Source of the DNA: UBA6107 sp964533735
GTDB taxonomy: Bacteria; Chloroflexota; Anaerolineae; Anaerolineales; Anaerolineaceae
DNA length: 64,000 nucleotides
Direction of reading: 5' to 3'
Assembly: GCA_964533735.1 (NCBI GenBank)
Contig: CAZHMD010000012.1
Location: 1 to 64,000, forward strand
Below the pieces are notes generated by a model that did no database searches, was not told the origin of the DNA, and saw only the letters and a program-made list of their open reading frames with translations. The position numbers and the translations under genes are program-made. Positions within the stretch are counted from its first letter, which is position 1; every line of letters begins with the position of its first letter. Of the stretch, positions 52,130-58,155 are shown in pieces.

Positions 52130-53296
52130 TTAACTCGCGGAGATGTAATACGAGTTTGGCTGCGGACCGCGTTCCTGCACCGGCAGCACATCCACCAGCT
52201 CGTACTCCTGGCTGCCCAGCCCCAGCTTTTCGGCGTAGCGCACCACGATGTAGGGATCCTTGTAGATGCCGTGCAACTGCGCGAAGGGATGTCCGCCGTT
52301 ATTCTGCGCCTCCATCGAAGTCGGCAGGTTCTCGACCAGCAGCGGCAGCCCGGCGGTCTTATCCAGCACCGCTTTATCCAGCGCCACGATGTCATCCGAG
52401 CCGAAGATGCCTTCGTCGTTCAGGATCGGCATGCTGGTGAAGCCGAAACAATCGCACACCGGCGTCATGTGCGTCGCCAGCGCCAGGTGAACCGCCTTGC
52501 TCTTCTCAAACGTCGAGAGCACCACCGCGGTGGAAACCGCCATGGCTTCCTGGAAACTGGCAAAGTTGACCGGCTCGATCTTCAGGCTGCCCGCCGGCGC
52601 CGCCTGCTGGCAGCGCATGCACTGGTTGCATGGCTCAAAATGCACGTGCAGCTCATCCGGGTCATGTTTGTCAAAGACGATCGCGCGCACCGGGCAGGAA
52701 TCCACGATCTGCTGCATCACAGCTTTATCCGGGCGGTTTTCCTTGAACCAGTATTTGTCAAAATGGAAGGTGTCATGCAGTTGACCGCGCGTTTTCCCGA
52801 CCATGCAGCCGAGCGCCAGGTTCTTGAACGCCGCGCCGAACGCGCTGGCCGGGTGCCCCTTCACATGCGCAAAATTCACCAGGAAGGAGGCTTCTTCCAC
52901 CATCCCCGCCACCCGCCAGGTCTTGATGTTCTTGTATTCCCAATCGTGTTCCTTAAAGTACCCATTCCGGGGACCCGCCGCCGGGTAAACCGGGCAGCCG
53001 AGAACTTCATTGGTGTAACCGCGCGTTTCGCAGCCCGCCACATCCCAGTCCACATCTACGATGAAGGGTTTGCCCCCGCCGTCCTTGATGGCTTGCACCA
53101 CCTTGCGCACGAATATCGGATGCACCACCGAGTAGCCGATGTCGTTGCCCACGTGCAGCTTGAGGCATACCGACTCGCCCTTCACGCGATCGCGCAGCTG
53201 CAGCTTCTCGAGGATCAGGTCGAGCTTTGCCGGCAGCGTTTCGCTTGCTTCCAGCCTGGATTGACGTGGGGAACCGTAATACACTGTAGAAGTCAT
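52130..53296 (-). CDS. DUF362 domain protein with cysteine cluster
   Basis: This 388-residue protein matches DUF362: early KLHVGNDIGYSVVHP, then FVNFAHVKGH-like LVNFAHVKGHPASAFGAAFKN, and a cysteine set SCPVRAIV and CNQCMRCQQAAP near 225-255 that may hold an iron-sulfur cluster, though the second classical 4Fe-4S set is incomplete. No export signal. AAAGGTG precedes the ATG. Function not established for the family. Confidence 0.82.
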   Translation of the reverse strand: MTSTVYYGSPRQSRLEASETLPAKLDLILEKLQLRDRVKGESVCLKLHVGNDIGYSVVHPIFVRKVVQAIKDGGGKPFIVDVDWDVAGCETRGYTNEVLGCPVYPAAGPRNGYFKEHDWEYKNIKTWRVAGMVEEASFLVNFAHVKGHPASAFGAAFKNLALGCMVGKTRGQLHDTFHFDKYWFKENRPDKAVMQQIVDSCPVRAIVFDKHDPDELHVHFEPCNQCMRCQQAAPAGSLKIEPVNFASFQEAMAVSTAVVLSTFEKSKAVHLALATHMTPVCDCFGFTSMPILNDEGIFGSDDIVALDKAVLDKTAGLPLLVENLPTSMEAQNNGGHPFAQLHGIYKDPYIVVRYAEKLGLGSQEYELVDVLPVQERGPQPNSYYISAS

Positions 53297-53364
53297 GGGA
53301 CACCTTTATTGTGAATAATGAGATAATAGGATTTGATTATATCAAACCGTTCCTGGAGCACCTT

Positions 53365-53883
53365 ATGGAAACCATATACGCCCTGCGTCTCGCCCTCGTC
53401 CCCCTCACCCTCGAGCAGTTAAAGCTTGGCCTGGTGTCGCTCAACGACCTCTCCGCCAGCGTGGGCGTCCCCATCGTCAGCAGCCTGTTGGATGGCGTGG
53501 TTAAGCGCGCCGTGAAGATGAAGATCGAAAAGATGGGCAAGGTGCCCCCCGCCCAGCACCCCTGGTTCACCTACTGGTTGGTCGTGCTCAATGAAGAAAA
53601 CACCGCTGCCGGCATGGTGGGCTTCAAGGGCATCCCCAATGAGCAGGGTGAGGTGGAGATCGGCTACGGCATTGACCCTGTTTTCCAGCGGCGGGGCTAC
53701 ATGAGTGAAGCCGTTACGGCGCTCATCGATTGGGCATTCACCCACCCTGAATGCAAAGCCATCACCGCCACCGCCGTGCTATTGGATAACCTCGCCTCGC
53801 AAAAAGTGCTCCTCAAGAACGGCTTCGTCGAAACCGGGCAGGACGAAAAAGGGATTTCCTTCAGGCTGGAAAAACCTGTTTAA
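53365..53883 (+). CDS. GNAT family N-acetyltransferase (RimJ/RimL-like)
   Basis: A protein of about 172 residues with the RimJ/RimL-type start ETIYALRLALVPLTLEQL, GMVGFKGIPNEQGEVEIGYGI and YMSEAVTALIDWAF, then the C-terminal LDNLASQKVLLKNGFVETG. I chose the ATG at 53365 with GGAG six nucleotides upstream; a GTG at 53311 would add an unconserved segment. The last 98 bp are repeated downstream at 54277-54374, and a shorter piece at 54117-54148, so this gene's tail has taken part in local duplication. Substrate unknown. Confidence 0.85.
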   Translation: METIYALRLALVPLTLEQLKLGLVSLNDLSASVGVPIVSSLLDGVVKRAVKMKIEKMGKVPPAQHPWFTYWLVVLNEENTAAGMVGFKGIPNEQGEVEIGYGIDPVFQRRGYMSEAVTALIDWAFTHPECKAITATAVLLDNLASQKVLLKNGFVETGQDEKGISFRLEKPV

Positions 53884-53962
53884 CTTTAATCACCCAAACC
53901 GATGCAAGTTCTCCATTGATTTTCAAGACAGCATTTACATACTTACTATTCTTTTGCTATTA

Positions 53963-53994
53963 TTCCAACCCGTAGGGTGGGTTGGAAACCCACC
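53963..53994. repeat. REP-like palindrome
   Basis: GGTGGGTT-GGA-AACCCACC (53976-53994) is preceded by GTAG and overlaps a second possible stem, TTCCAACCC/GGGTTGGAA (53963-53987). Its GTAGGGTG head is shared with the REP elements flanking the RAYT gene downstream. Confidence 0.6.
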
Positions 53995-54041
53995 AAAAAG
54001 GTACATCATCCTCATCCCAGGTCGTATCCCCGGGTCCAGCT

Positions 54042-54148
54042 GCTGAATTCGCCCCTCTTCACCGCCATTCCAAGCGATGTCGTAAATACCCTTTTCACAT
54101 ACCAATGTGTTACTGCATAACCTCGCCTCGCAAAAAGTGCTCCTCAAG
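54042..54148 (+). repeat. Direct repeat, copy 1 (RAYT end plus acetyltransferase tail)
   Basis: This 107-bp unit recurs at 54202-54308 with one visible mismatch. Its first about 60 bp match the 3' end of the RAYT gene (GIYDIAWNGGEEGRIQ on minus) and its last about 32 bp match the acetyltransferase tail at 53786-53817. Confidence 0.8.
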
Positions 54149-54158
54149 CAGCGCGTAG

Positions 54159-54177
54159 GGTGCGGCCGTGCCGCACC
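54159..54177. repeat. REP palindrome of a truncated RAYT element
   Basis: GGTGCGGC-CGT-GCCGCACC preceded by GTAG. It has the same position relative to the RAYT fragment at 54185-54264 as the left REP has to the intact RAYT gene. Confidence 0.75.
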
Positions 54178-54184
54178 ATTTTTG

Positions 54185-54264
54185 TTATTCCCACAACAAC
54201 CGCTGAATTCGCCCCTCTTCACCGCCATTCCAAGCGATGTCGTAAATACCCTTTTCACATACCA
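54185..54264 (-). pseudogene. 3' remnant of a RAYT transposase gene
   Basis: Read on minus, it encodes GIYDIAWNGGEEGRIQRLLWE and a stop, matching the end of the intact RAYT gene (GIYDIDWNGGEEGRIQRWLWE). A 1-nt deletion just upstream breaks the frame, and homology ends at 54264 where the acetyltransferase tail begins. Confidence 0.75.
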
Positions 54265-54308
54265 ACGTGTTACTGCATAACCTCGCCTCGCAAAAAGTGC
54301 TCCTCAAG
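54202..54308 (+). repeat. Direct repeat, copy 2
   Basis: Second copy of the 107-bp unit at 54042-54148, offset by 160 bp. Here the acetyltransferase-derived part continues to its own stop at 54374. Confidence 0.8.
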
Positions 54309-54374
54309 AACGGCTTCGTCGAAACCGGGCAGGTTGAAAAGGGGATTTCCTTCAGGTTGGATTTACCGGGGTAA
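54277..54374 (+). pseudogene. Duplicated 3' end of the acetyltransferase gene
   Basis: Ninety-eight bp nearly identical to 53786-53883. It encodes NLASQKVLLKNGFVETGQ followed by a diverged last dozen residues and TAA. There is no start or acetyl-CoA-binding part, so it is a fragment. Confidence 0.8.
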
Positions 54375-54446
54375 CATCAATTATCTTGAACCGTACCAAA
54401 CTTTCTCGTAATTTTCAAGGCAGCATCTACATTGCTACCTTTTTTG

Positions 54447-55163
54447 TTAGCTATTACCCGCGTTTGATTTTTTTGTTATCGGATATCTTCCGTAGCCATT
54501 CCACTCAAGCAAGTATTCCAAAATATCTGTTTGGAAATATTCAATTTCTGGAAAACCTGATATTCCTGCTGGAAATAACCAAATGGTTTCCACTTGCTCC
54601 TTCTTATTTACTGACATTTTCGTACCACACCTGTGCTGGAAATTTATTACCATGGACTTATTTCCATAAAATAATTTCCCAATACAAAGACCTCGATCTT
54701 CTTCAATAATCAATGAGTCAGGTTCACCAAAATTCGTTACTATATCTTCTAATGTAATCGTTGGGCTCTCCCCCGTGAATCCTAAGTTGAGAAACCAAAC
54801 TAAATCTCCTGTGCCTAATGATCTGGCTTGACCACCTTCTGTTTTTTGTTGTTTGGTTTTCCAAACAATTTCATATTGAGTCGGATCCTCGAATATGAGC
54901 TTTGGTCCATACAGTAAATCAAATAAGGAGTTTGATGCTAATAGCTCTGCGGCTTCATGTATTGTCGTTTCTCCAGGTGTGATTCCTTCCCAACAAGGGA
55001 GTGCACATTTCTTCTCAGTAAATATGTTCTCAACCCACTCGCTCCTGATTGGAAGTTTTGTCATGACTTGATTCTCTACAACATTGCAACCACTGAATAG
55101 TAAAGTGAAGAGCATTACAACTCCAAAGGACGTTGTAATAAAAACAAATGGTCTATTTTTCAT
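54447..55163 (-). CDS. Hypothetical lipoprotein
   Basis: This 238-residue protein has a signal segment (FGVVMLFTLLF) and lipobox FSGC. The mature part carries CALPCWEGITPGETTIHEA, a motif I associate with uncharacterised Chloroflexota lipoproteins, and SPTITLEDIVTNFGEPDSL. AT-rich compared with the core genes. It is bracketed by RAYT remnants and the intact RAYT element. Function unknown. Confidence 0.7.
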   Translation of the reverse strand: MKNRPFVFITTSFGVVMLFTLLFSGCNVVENQVMTKLPIRSEWVENIFTEKKCALPCWEGITPGETTIHEAAELLASNSLFDLLYGPKLIFEDPTQYEIVWKTKQQKTEGGQARSLGTGDLVWFLNLGFTGESPTITLEDIVTNFGEPDSLIIEEDRGLCIGKLFYGNKSMVINFQHRCGTKMSVNKKEQVETIWLFPAGISGFPEIEYFQTDILEYLLEWNGYGRYPITKKSNAGNS

Positions 55164-55194
55164 GATATTTACATCCTTTTATTTTAGCGCGTAG

Positions 55195-55213
55195 GGTGCG
55201 GCTCCGCCGCACC
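55195..55213. repeat. REP, left flank of RAYT
   Basis: Perfect 8-bp stem GGTGCGGC/GCCGCACC with 3-nt loop TCC. GTAG precedes it at 55191. Confidence 0.8.
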
Positions 55214-55220
55214 ATTTTCG

Positions 55221-55769
55221 TTATTCCCACAACCACCGCTGGATCCGCCCCTCTTCCCCGCCATTCCAATCAATGTCGTAAATACCCTCTTCCACATACC
55301 GGTGAAAACTTGAATAAGCCCAATCAGCCGCACGTGAGACATACCCATGCTTGACAGGGTTGTAATGAATGTAATCCAAGTGCGTTTCTATATCTTCTTC
55401 GCTTTCCAGCGCGTGTTCCCAAAAACGTCGCTGCCAGATGGCAGCCTCACCCCGTTTTATCCGTGAAGCATTGCGTTCTTCTCCTGGTCCGACTTCCTTC
55501 AAATATCCCTTGGTGAAAAGCCGTTTTATTTCTCCCCAACGTACGGAATAGTTGGCATCCCTCTCAGGCAGTTTCCAAATACTGTGAATATGGTCTGGAA
55601 GCAGGCAAACAGCTAAAGTTTCGAACGGGAATCTTTGATTCGTATTTTGCCAGGCATCATGCAGAATTCCCCGCGCTTTTTCCTCCGTCAGGATCGGAAT
55701 CCGATGATACGTGACTACCGTGAAAAAGTAGGTTCCCCCCTCTACTTTTGAGCGTCGATATACTGGCAT
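55221..55769 (-). CDS. REP-associated tyrosine transposase (RAYT, Y1/HUH family)
   Basis: This 182-residue protein has the N-terminal MPVYRRSKVEGGTYFFTVVT, the HUH metal-binding motif in LLPDHIHSIWKLP near 60, IKRLFTKGYL, the region ERRFWEH-like QRRFWEHALESEED and the catalytic tyrosine region LDYIHYNPVKHG. RAYTs nick and move single-stranded REP/BIME sequences. The gene is complete and flanked by REPs, so it may still be active. It is followed on minus by the left REP only 8 bp after the stop. Confidence 0.92.
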   Translation of the reverse strand: MPVYRRSKVEGGTYFFTVVTYHRIPILTEEKARGILHDAWQNTNQRFPFETLAVCLLPDHIHSIWKLPERDANYSVRWGEIKRLFTKGYLKEVGPGEERNASRIKRGEAAIWQRRFWEHALESEEDIETHLDYIHYNPVKHGYVSRAADWAYSSFHRYVEEGIYDIDWNGGEEGRIQRWLWE

Positions 55770-55796
55770 GGATTAATTGTATATCGGATCAATGGT

Positions 55797-55815
55797 GGTG
55801 CGGTTTGACCGCACC
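55797..55815. repeat. REP, right flank of RAYT
   Basis: Perfect 8-bp stem GGTGCGGT/ACCGCACC with 3-nt loop TTG and CTAC at 55816-55819 region, the mirror of the left REP. Confidence 0.8.
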
Positions 55816-55851
55816 CTACTTGCTCTTAATTTTCAAGACAGTATGTACATG

Positions 55852-56343
55852 CTAATTCTTCTTTACTAAAACCTCCACATATGCACCAACATCAACGCTT
55901 GATTCTCCATTTCCCGTCTCCATTAATCCACGAATTAAAATAACGACTTTTGTGGAAGTTCCAACACCAGAAATATTCGGAATAACGCTATCTGCATAGA
56001 TCCTATTTTGTGGACTTAGTATTATCAGTTCTTCTTCCTGGGGGAAGAGCTTCGGAAGTTCCATCCATTGGCTTTTTTCTTCATCAAAAACAAAACATGA
56101 GACCTCAAAATCTACAGGAGCTACAATAGAATATTCACTTGTATTTTCAATAAGATAGGAAATTGGCATCCCTTCACGATATGATGAATTATCATCAGTC
56201 AACCAGATTCTCAATGATTTATTGATATCACCTGGCATATCAATTTCTGAAAATTTTTCTCCTTCTACTTGAGTTTTGCATGATGTGATAATAAGAATAA
56301 CAAAGTAGAGTGTAAAAAGTAAATTGACGCCTTTTCTTTTCAT
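55852..56343 (-). CDS. Hypothetical lipoprotein next to RHS remnant, possible immunity-type protein
   Basis: This 163-residue protein has a signal segment (LLFTLYFVILIITSC, lipobox ITSC) and a mature beta-rich domain with RIWLTDDNSSYREGMPISY and ISYLIENTSEYS, suggesting an Ig-like fold. It starts 6 bp after the stop of the RHS remnant, so the two were co-transcribed. In RHS systems the gene after the variable tip often encodes the immunity protein; here that is only a positional guess. AT-rich. Confidence 0.6.
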   Translation of the reverse strand: MKRKGVNLLFTLYFVILIITSCKTQVEGEKFSEIDMPGDINKSLRIWLTDDNSSYREGMPISYLIENTSEYSIVAPVDFEVSCFVFDEEKSQWMELPKLFPQEEELIILSPQNRIYADSVIPNISGVGTSTKVVILIRGLMETGNGESSVDVGAYVEVLVKKN

Positions 56344-56349
56344 TTTTCC

Positions 56350-57276
56350 TCACGGTTGAATAATATGTGTTACATTACCCCAAAAACCTGAAGTCCAAAC
56401 AGTAATACCCAAAATTGCATATTGATTTAGGGGGTCTCTTACGATAGATTGATTAATAGGTATCGTAAAACTCGAATTTGTTGCAATATTTACATATTTA
56501 AAATCTTTGTATTTACTCACCGGATAATTTGAACCGGTAGTGTAAAGATAATAGTCCAATTTTATCGCTCTTATCGGTTCAATAAACCTGTTTTCGACGA
56601 TTATTTTTGTGAGGTCTACTCGTCGTTCAGCATTTCGGGAAATTCCAGAAATATAAATGTCATAATAAATTTCTGAATACGCGTCAGGCCCCCATTGGAG
56701 TATATTCTTTTGAAACCAACCTCTAGACCCAAAATTTACACTAACGTAGGTGAATGCGTCAACGCCTACTGAAAAACCATCCGCAAATCGACTTGTAGGA
56801 TCTACCAAGTTGGAATAAGCATTAGCGGCTTTGTCAGTCGGATTTTCTGATGGAAGAAGACTAAACCATATTTCCTCTACGTCATCAGGTACATCAGAAA
56901 CTGAACATACTGGGGAGGATACTTGCCCTGATGTTACTTCTTCACTACTACTATTGTTACTTCCATTGCCCGATGAACAACCTGGGAGATCGCACCCACC
57001 TTGATCGTCATCATCCATCATATTCCCACTCGGATCATTGAAGTTAATCGGATTGTTGTTCGTGTAAGCGTACCTGTCATACGCCTGGCTGCTCCCGGGC
57101 TGCGGAATCAGAGTATCCGCACTGATGAACCTGCCAACTACCGGGTCGTAGTATCTTGCCACGTAGTAATACAGTCCGATCTCGAACTCGTCACGCTGTC
57201 CGGTGTAGCGGTAATCGGTGGCGGTCGCGCCGTCTCGGATTTCGCCACCCCATCCGCTTCGCTCCGGGGCGCACAA
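56350..57276 (-). CDS. C-terminal remnant of an RHS-repeat protein with variable tip
   Basis: The 308-residue frame begins inside the RHS core: DYRYTGQRDEFEIGLYYYVARYYDP and VGRFISADTLIPQPG, then AYDRYAYTNNNPINFNDPSG, the end of the RHS-associated core domain. After that comes a tip of about 220 residues (Ser/Asn-rich linker, then a beta-rich domain) that I do not recognise. Full RHS proteins are usually over a thousand residues. The upstream part is in another frame (57191-57427) because of an inserted stretch of about 35 bp near 57245-57285. The tip is AT-rich, the core GC-rich. Confidence 0.7.
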   Translation of the reverse strand: MCAPERSGWGGEIRDGATATDYRYTGQRDEFEIGLYYYVARYYDPVVGRFISADTLIPQPGSSQAYDRYAYTNNNPINFNDPSGNMMDDDDQGGCDLPGCSSGNGSNNSSSEEVTSGQVSSPVCSVSDVPDDVEEIWFSLLPSENPTDKAANAYSNLVDPTSRFADGFSVGVDAFTYVSVNFGSRGWFQKNILQWGPDAYSEIYYDIYISGISRNAERRVDLTKIIVENRFIEPIRAIKLDYYLYTTGSNYPVSKYKDFKYVNIATNSSFTIPINQSIVRDPLNQYAILGITVWTSGFWGNVTHIIQP

Positions 57277-57427
57277 TTCGCGATGCGGTGTACTTCACAG
57301 TGTCAAGCAGGCTGCCATCTGCAGCCGCGGTGGTGCTGGTGCTGCCCAGGTTGTCAGAGAGTAACCAGGTGATTGTCCCGTTCTTTGCGTAGCACCCCCG
57401 AACAGGTCGCGTGAGTGGGGCAAGCAT
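57191..57427 (-). pseudogene. Frameshifted upstream piece of the RHS gene
   Basis: This frame encodes NGTITWLLSDNLGSTST and DGSLLDTVKYTA, which directly precede the GEIRDGATATDYRYTGQ of the downstream frame in intact RHS proteins. Between them is a GC-rich insertion containing GCCCCGGAGCGAAGCGGATG that changes frame. Upstream of about 57400 no RHS sequence remains, so the gene is truncated as well as frameshifted. Confidence 0.75.
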
Positions 57428-57526
57428 GGCGATCCTATTTAGTTTTTAAGGTTCTTCAAAATAGCGGGACAACGCCCACCTTACTGGCTACAGAAAGATG
57501 AATTACCTTAAAATTTCCAAAACCCC

Positions 57527-57556
57527 TTGACAAATATAGAACAAACGTGCTATAAT
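57527..57556 (+). promoter_or_regulatory. Consensus promoter with LexA-like box, no clear gene downstream
   Basis: TTGACA (57527-57532), an 18 bp spacer and TATAAT (57551-57556). Between them lies GAACAAACGTGC (57539-57550), one base off the GAAC-N4-GTTC operator bound by Gram-positive-type LexA. The 275 bp to the next promoter contain a 10-bp inverted repeat but no convincing coding frame. Confidence 0.5.
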
Positions 57557-57684
57557 CATCTATCAAAATATTTCCAGACCATCTCTAACAATCGCGAGTT
57601 ATTCGAATTGATTCTCTTTGTTTCCTTGAAACAATTCGACCTGTTTTTCAGCTTTTTGAATACAAAAACATTCGTTCCCCATTC

Positions 57685-57706
57685 GTTCCCATTTTTAAAT
57701 GGGAAC
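57685..57706. repeat. Inverted repeat in the RHS-to-MgtE intergenic region
   Basis: GTTCCCATTT and AAATGGGAAC form a perfect 10-bp palindrome with a 2-nt centre. The left arm is preceded by a near-copy, ATTCGTTCCCC. It could be an operator or part of a decayed element. No T-run follows, so it is not a typical terminator. Confidence 0.5.
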
Positions 57707-57831
57707 AAAAACAAATCATCAAGGGAGAAATATTCGAAAGTAGCCGGTAGCAAACCCACCACCTCTCGCACCTCGGATATCCGCCACGGGTTAATTGTAT
57801 ATCACATCGATTACCGCCCCAAATCTGCACC

Positions 57832-57860
57832 TTGACAGTTACTCCCTTACTCAATAAAAT
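57832..57860 (+). promoter_or_regulatory. Promoter of the MgtE-like/NRAMP operon
   Basis: TTGACA (57832-57837), a 17 bp spacer and TAAAAT (57855-57860). Transcription would start near 57867, leaving a leader of about 290 nt before the ATG at 58156. Confidence 0.65.
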
Positions 57861-57866
57861 AGGCTT

Positions 57867-58155
57867 GCCGTAAGGACAAATCCTGAATTTCGGAAGAAAG
57901 GTTTCGCGATGTTTTTGGAAGACTCGGATAACGCTCAAGACGTACCCCCTCTTAGACAAAGGGGAACTCCTGGCGTATCCACGCACGTTCATAATGCTCT
58001 ACCTTTCTTAGCGCGCTGGCAGTCCGCTGCCGCGCAGGGAATCAATACATTCAAAGAGGTACCAGCCTGATCAGAATCACCTGATCACGTTGCGGTGTGG
58101 GTCTGCCGGCTGGTACAGTGTGCTTGCCGGTTTTTTATTTAAGCGAGGAGGACCT
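57867..58155 (+). promoter_or_regulatory. Structured leader with antiterminator/terminator, candidate riboswitch
   Basis: The leader contains a bulged hairpin 58013-58035 (GCGC, bulge, GGCAG / CTGCC, GCGC). It also has a long-range 9-bp helix GTACCAGCC (58059-58067) with GGCTGGTAC (58108-58116) enclosing a 7-bp hairpin TGATCAG/CTGATCA (58068-58087). A terminator stem GCCGGC/GCCGG(T) (58105-58131) with T6 lies directly before the ribosome-binding site GAGGAGG. The 9-bp helix and the terminator share 58108-58110, so they exclude each other. I could not match the leader to the M-box or yybP-ykoY consensus by eye. The ligand is unknown. Confidence 0.6.
58105..58136 (+). terminator. Conditional terminator in the MgtE-like gene leader
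   Basis: Stem GCCGGC with GCCGGT (last pair G-U), loop of about 15 nt, then six T residues, 9 bp before GAGGAGG. It competes with the 9-bp antiterminator helix described for the leader. Confidence 0.6.

Larger units (their letters stand above)
55191..55819. mobile_element. RAYT element flanked by inverted REP sequences
   Basis: The RAYT gene is bounded by a REP at 55195-55213 (GTAG then GGTGCGGC-TCC-GCCGCACC) and an oppositely oriented REP at 55797-55815 (GGTGCGGT-TTG-ACCGCACC then CTAC). GTAG lies at the outer end of both, the usual layout of a RAYT/REP unit. No obvious target duplication was found. Confidence 0.78.

Noticed and set aside
53884..55190. CRISPR array in the repeat-rich stretch
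   Set aside because: Only two copies of a 107-bp unit with gene-derived content; no short regular repeats with unique spacers, and no cas genes.
57527..57835. A 102-codon open frame on plus in the RHS-to-MgtE gap
   Set aside because: Its only start is the TTG that forms the -35 box of a promoter, it has no internal Met or ribosome-binding site, and the C-terminal part runs over decayed repeat sequence.
57867..58155. M-box (ykoK) or yybP-ykoY identity of the leader
   Set aside because: I looked for the conserved GGTGAGGCTCC-type and GGGGAGTA-type segments and did not find them; the leader is listed as unidentified instead. A covariance-model search could overturn this.
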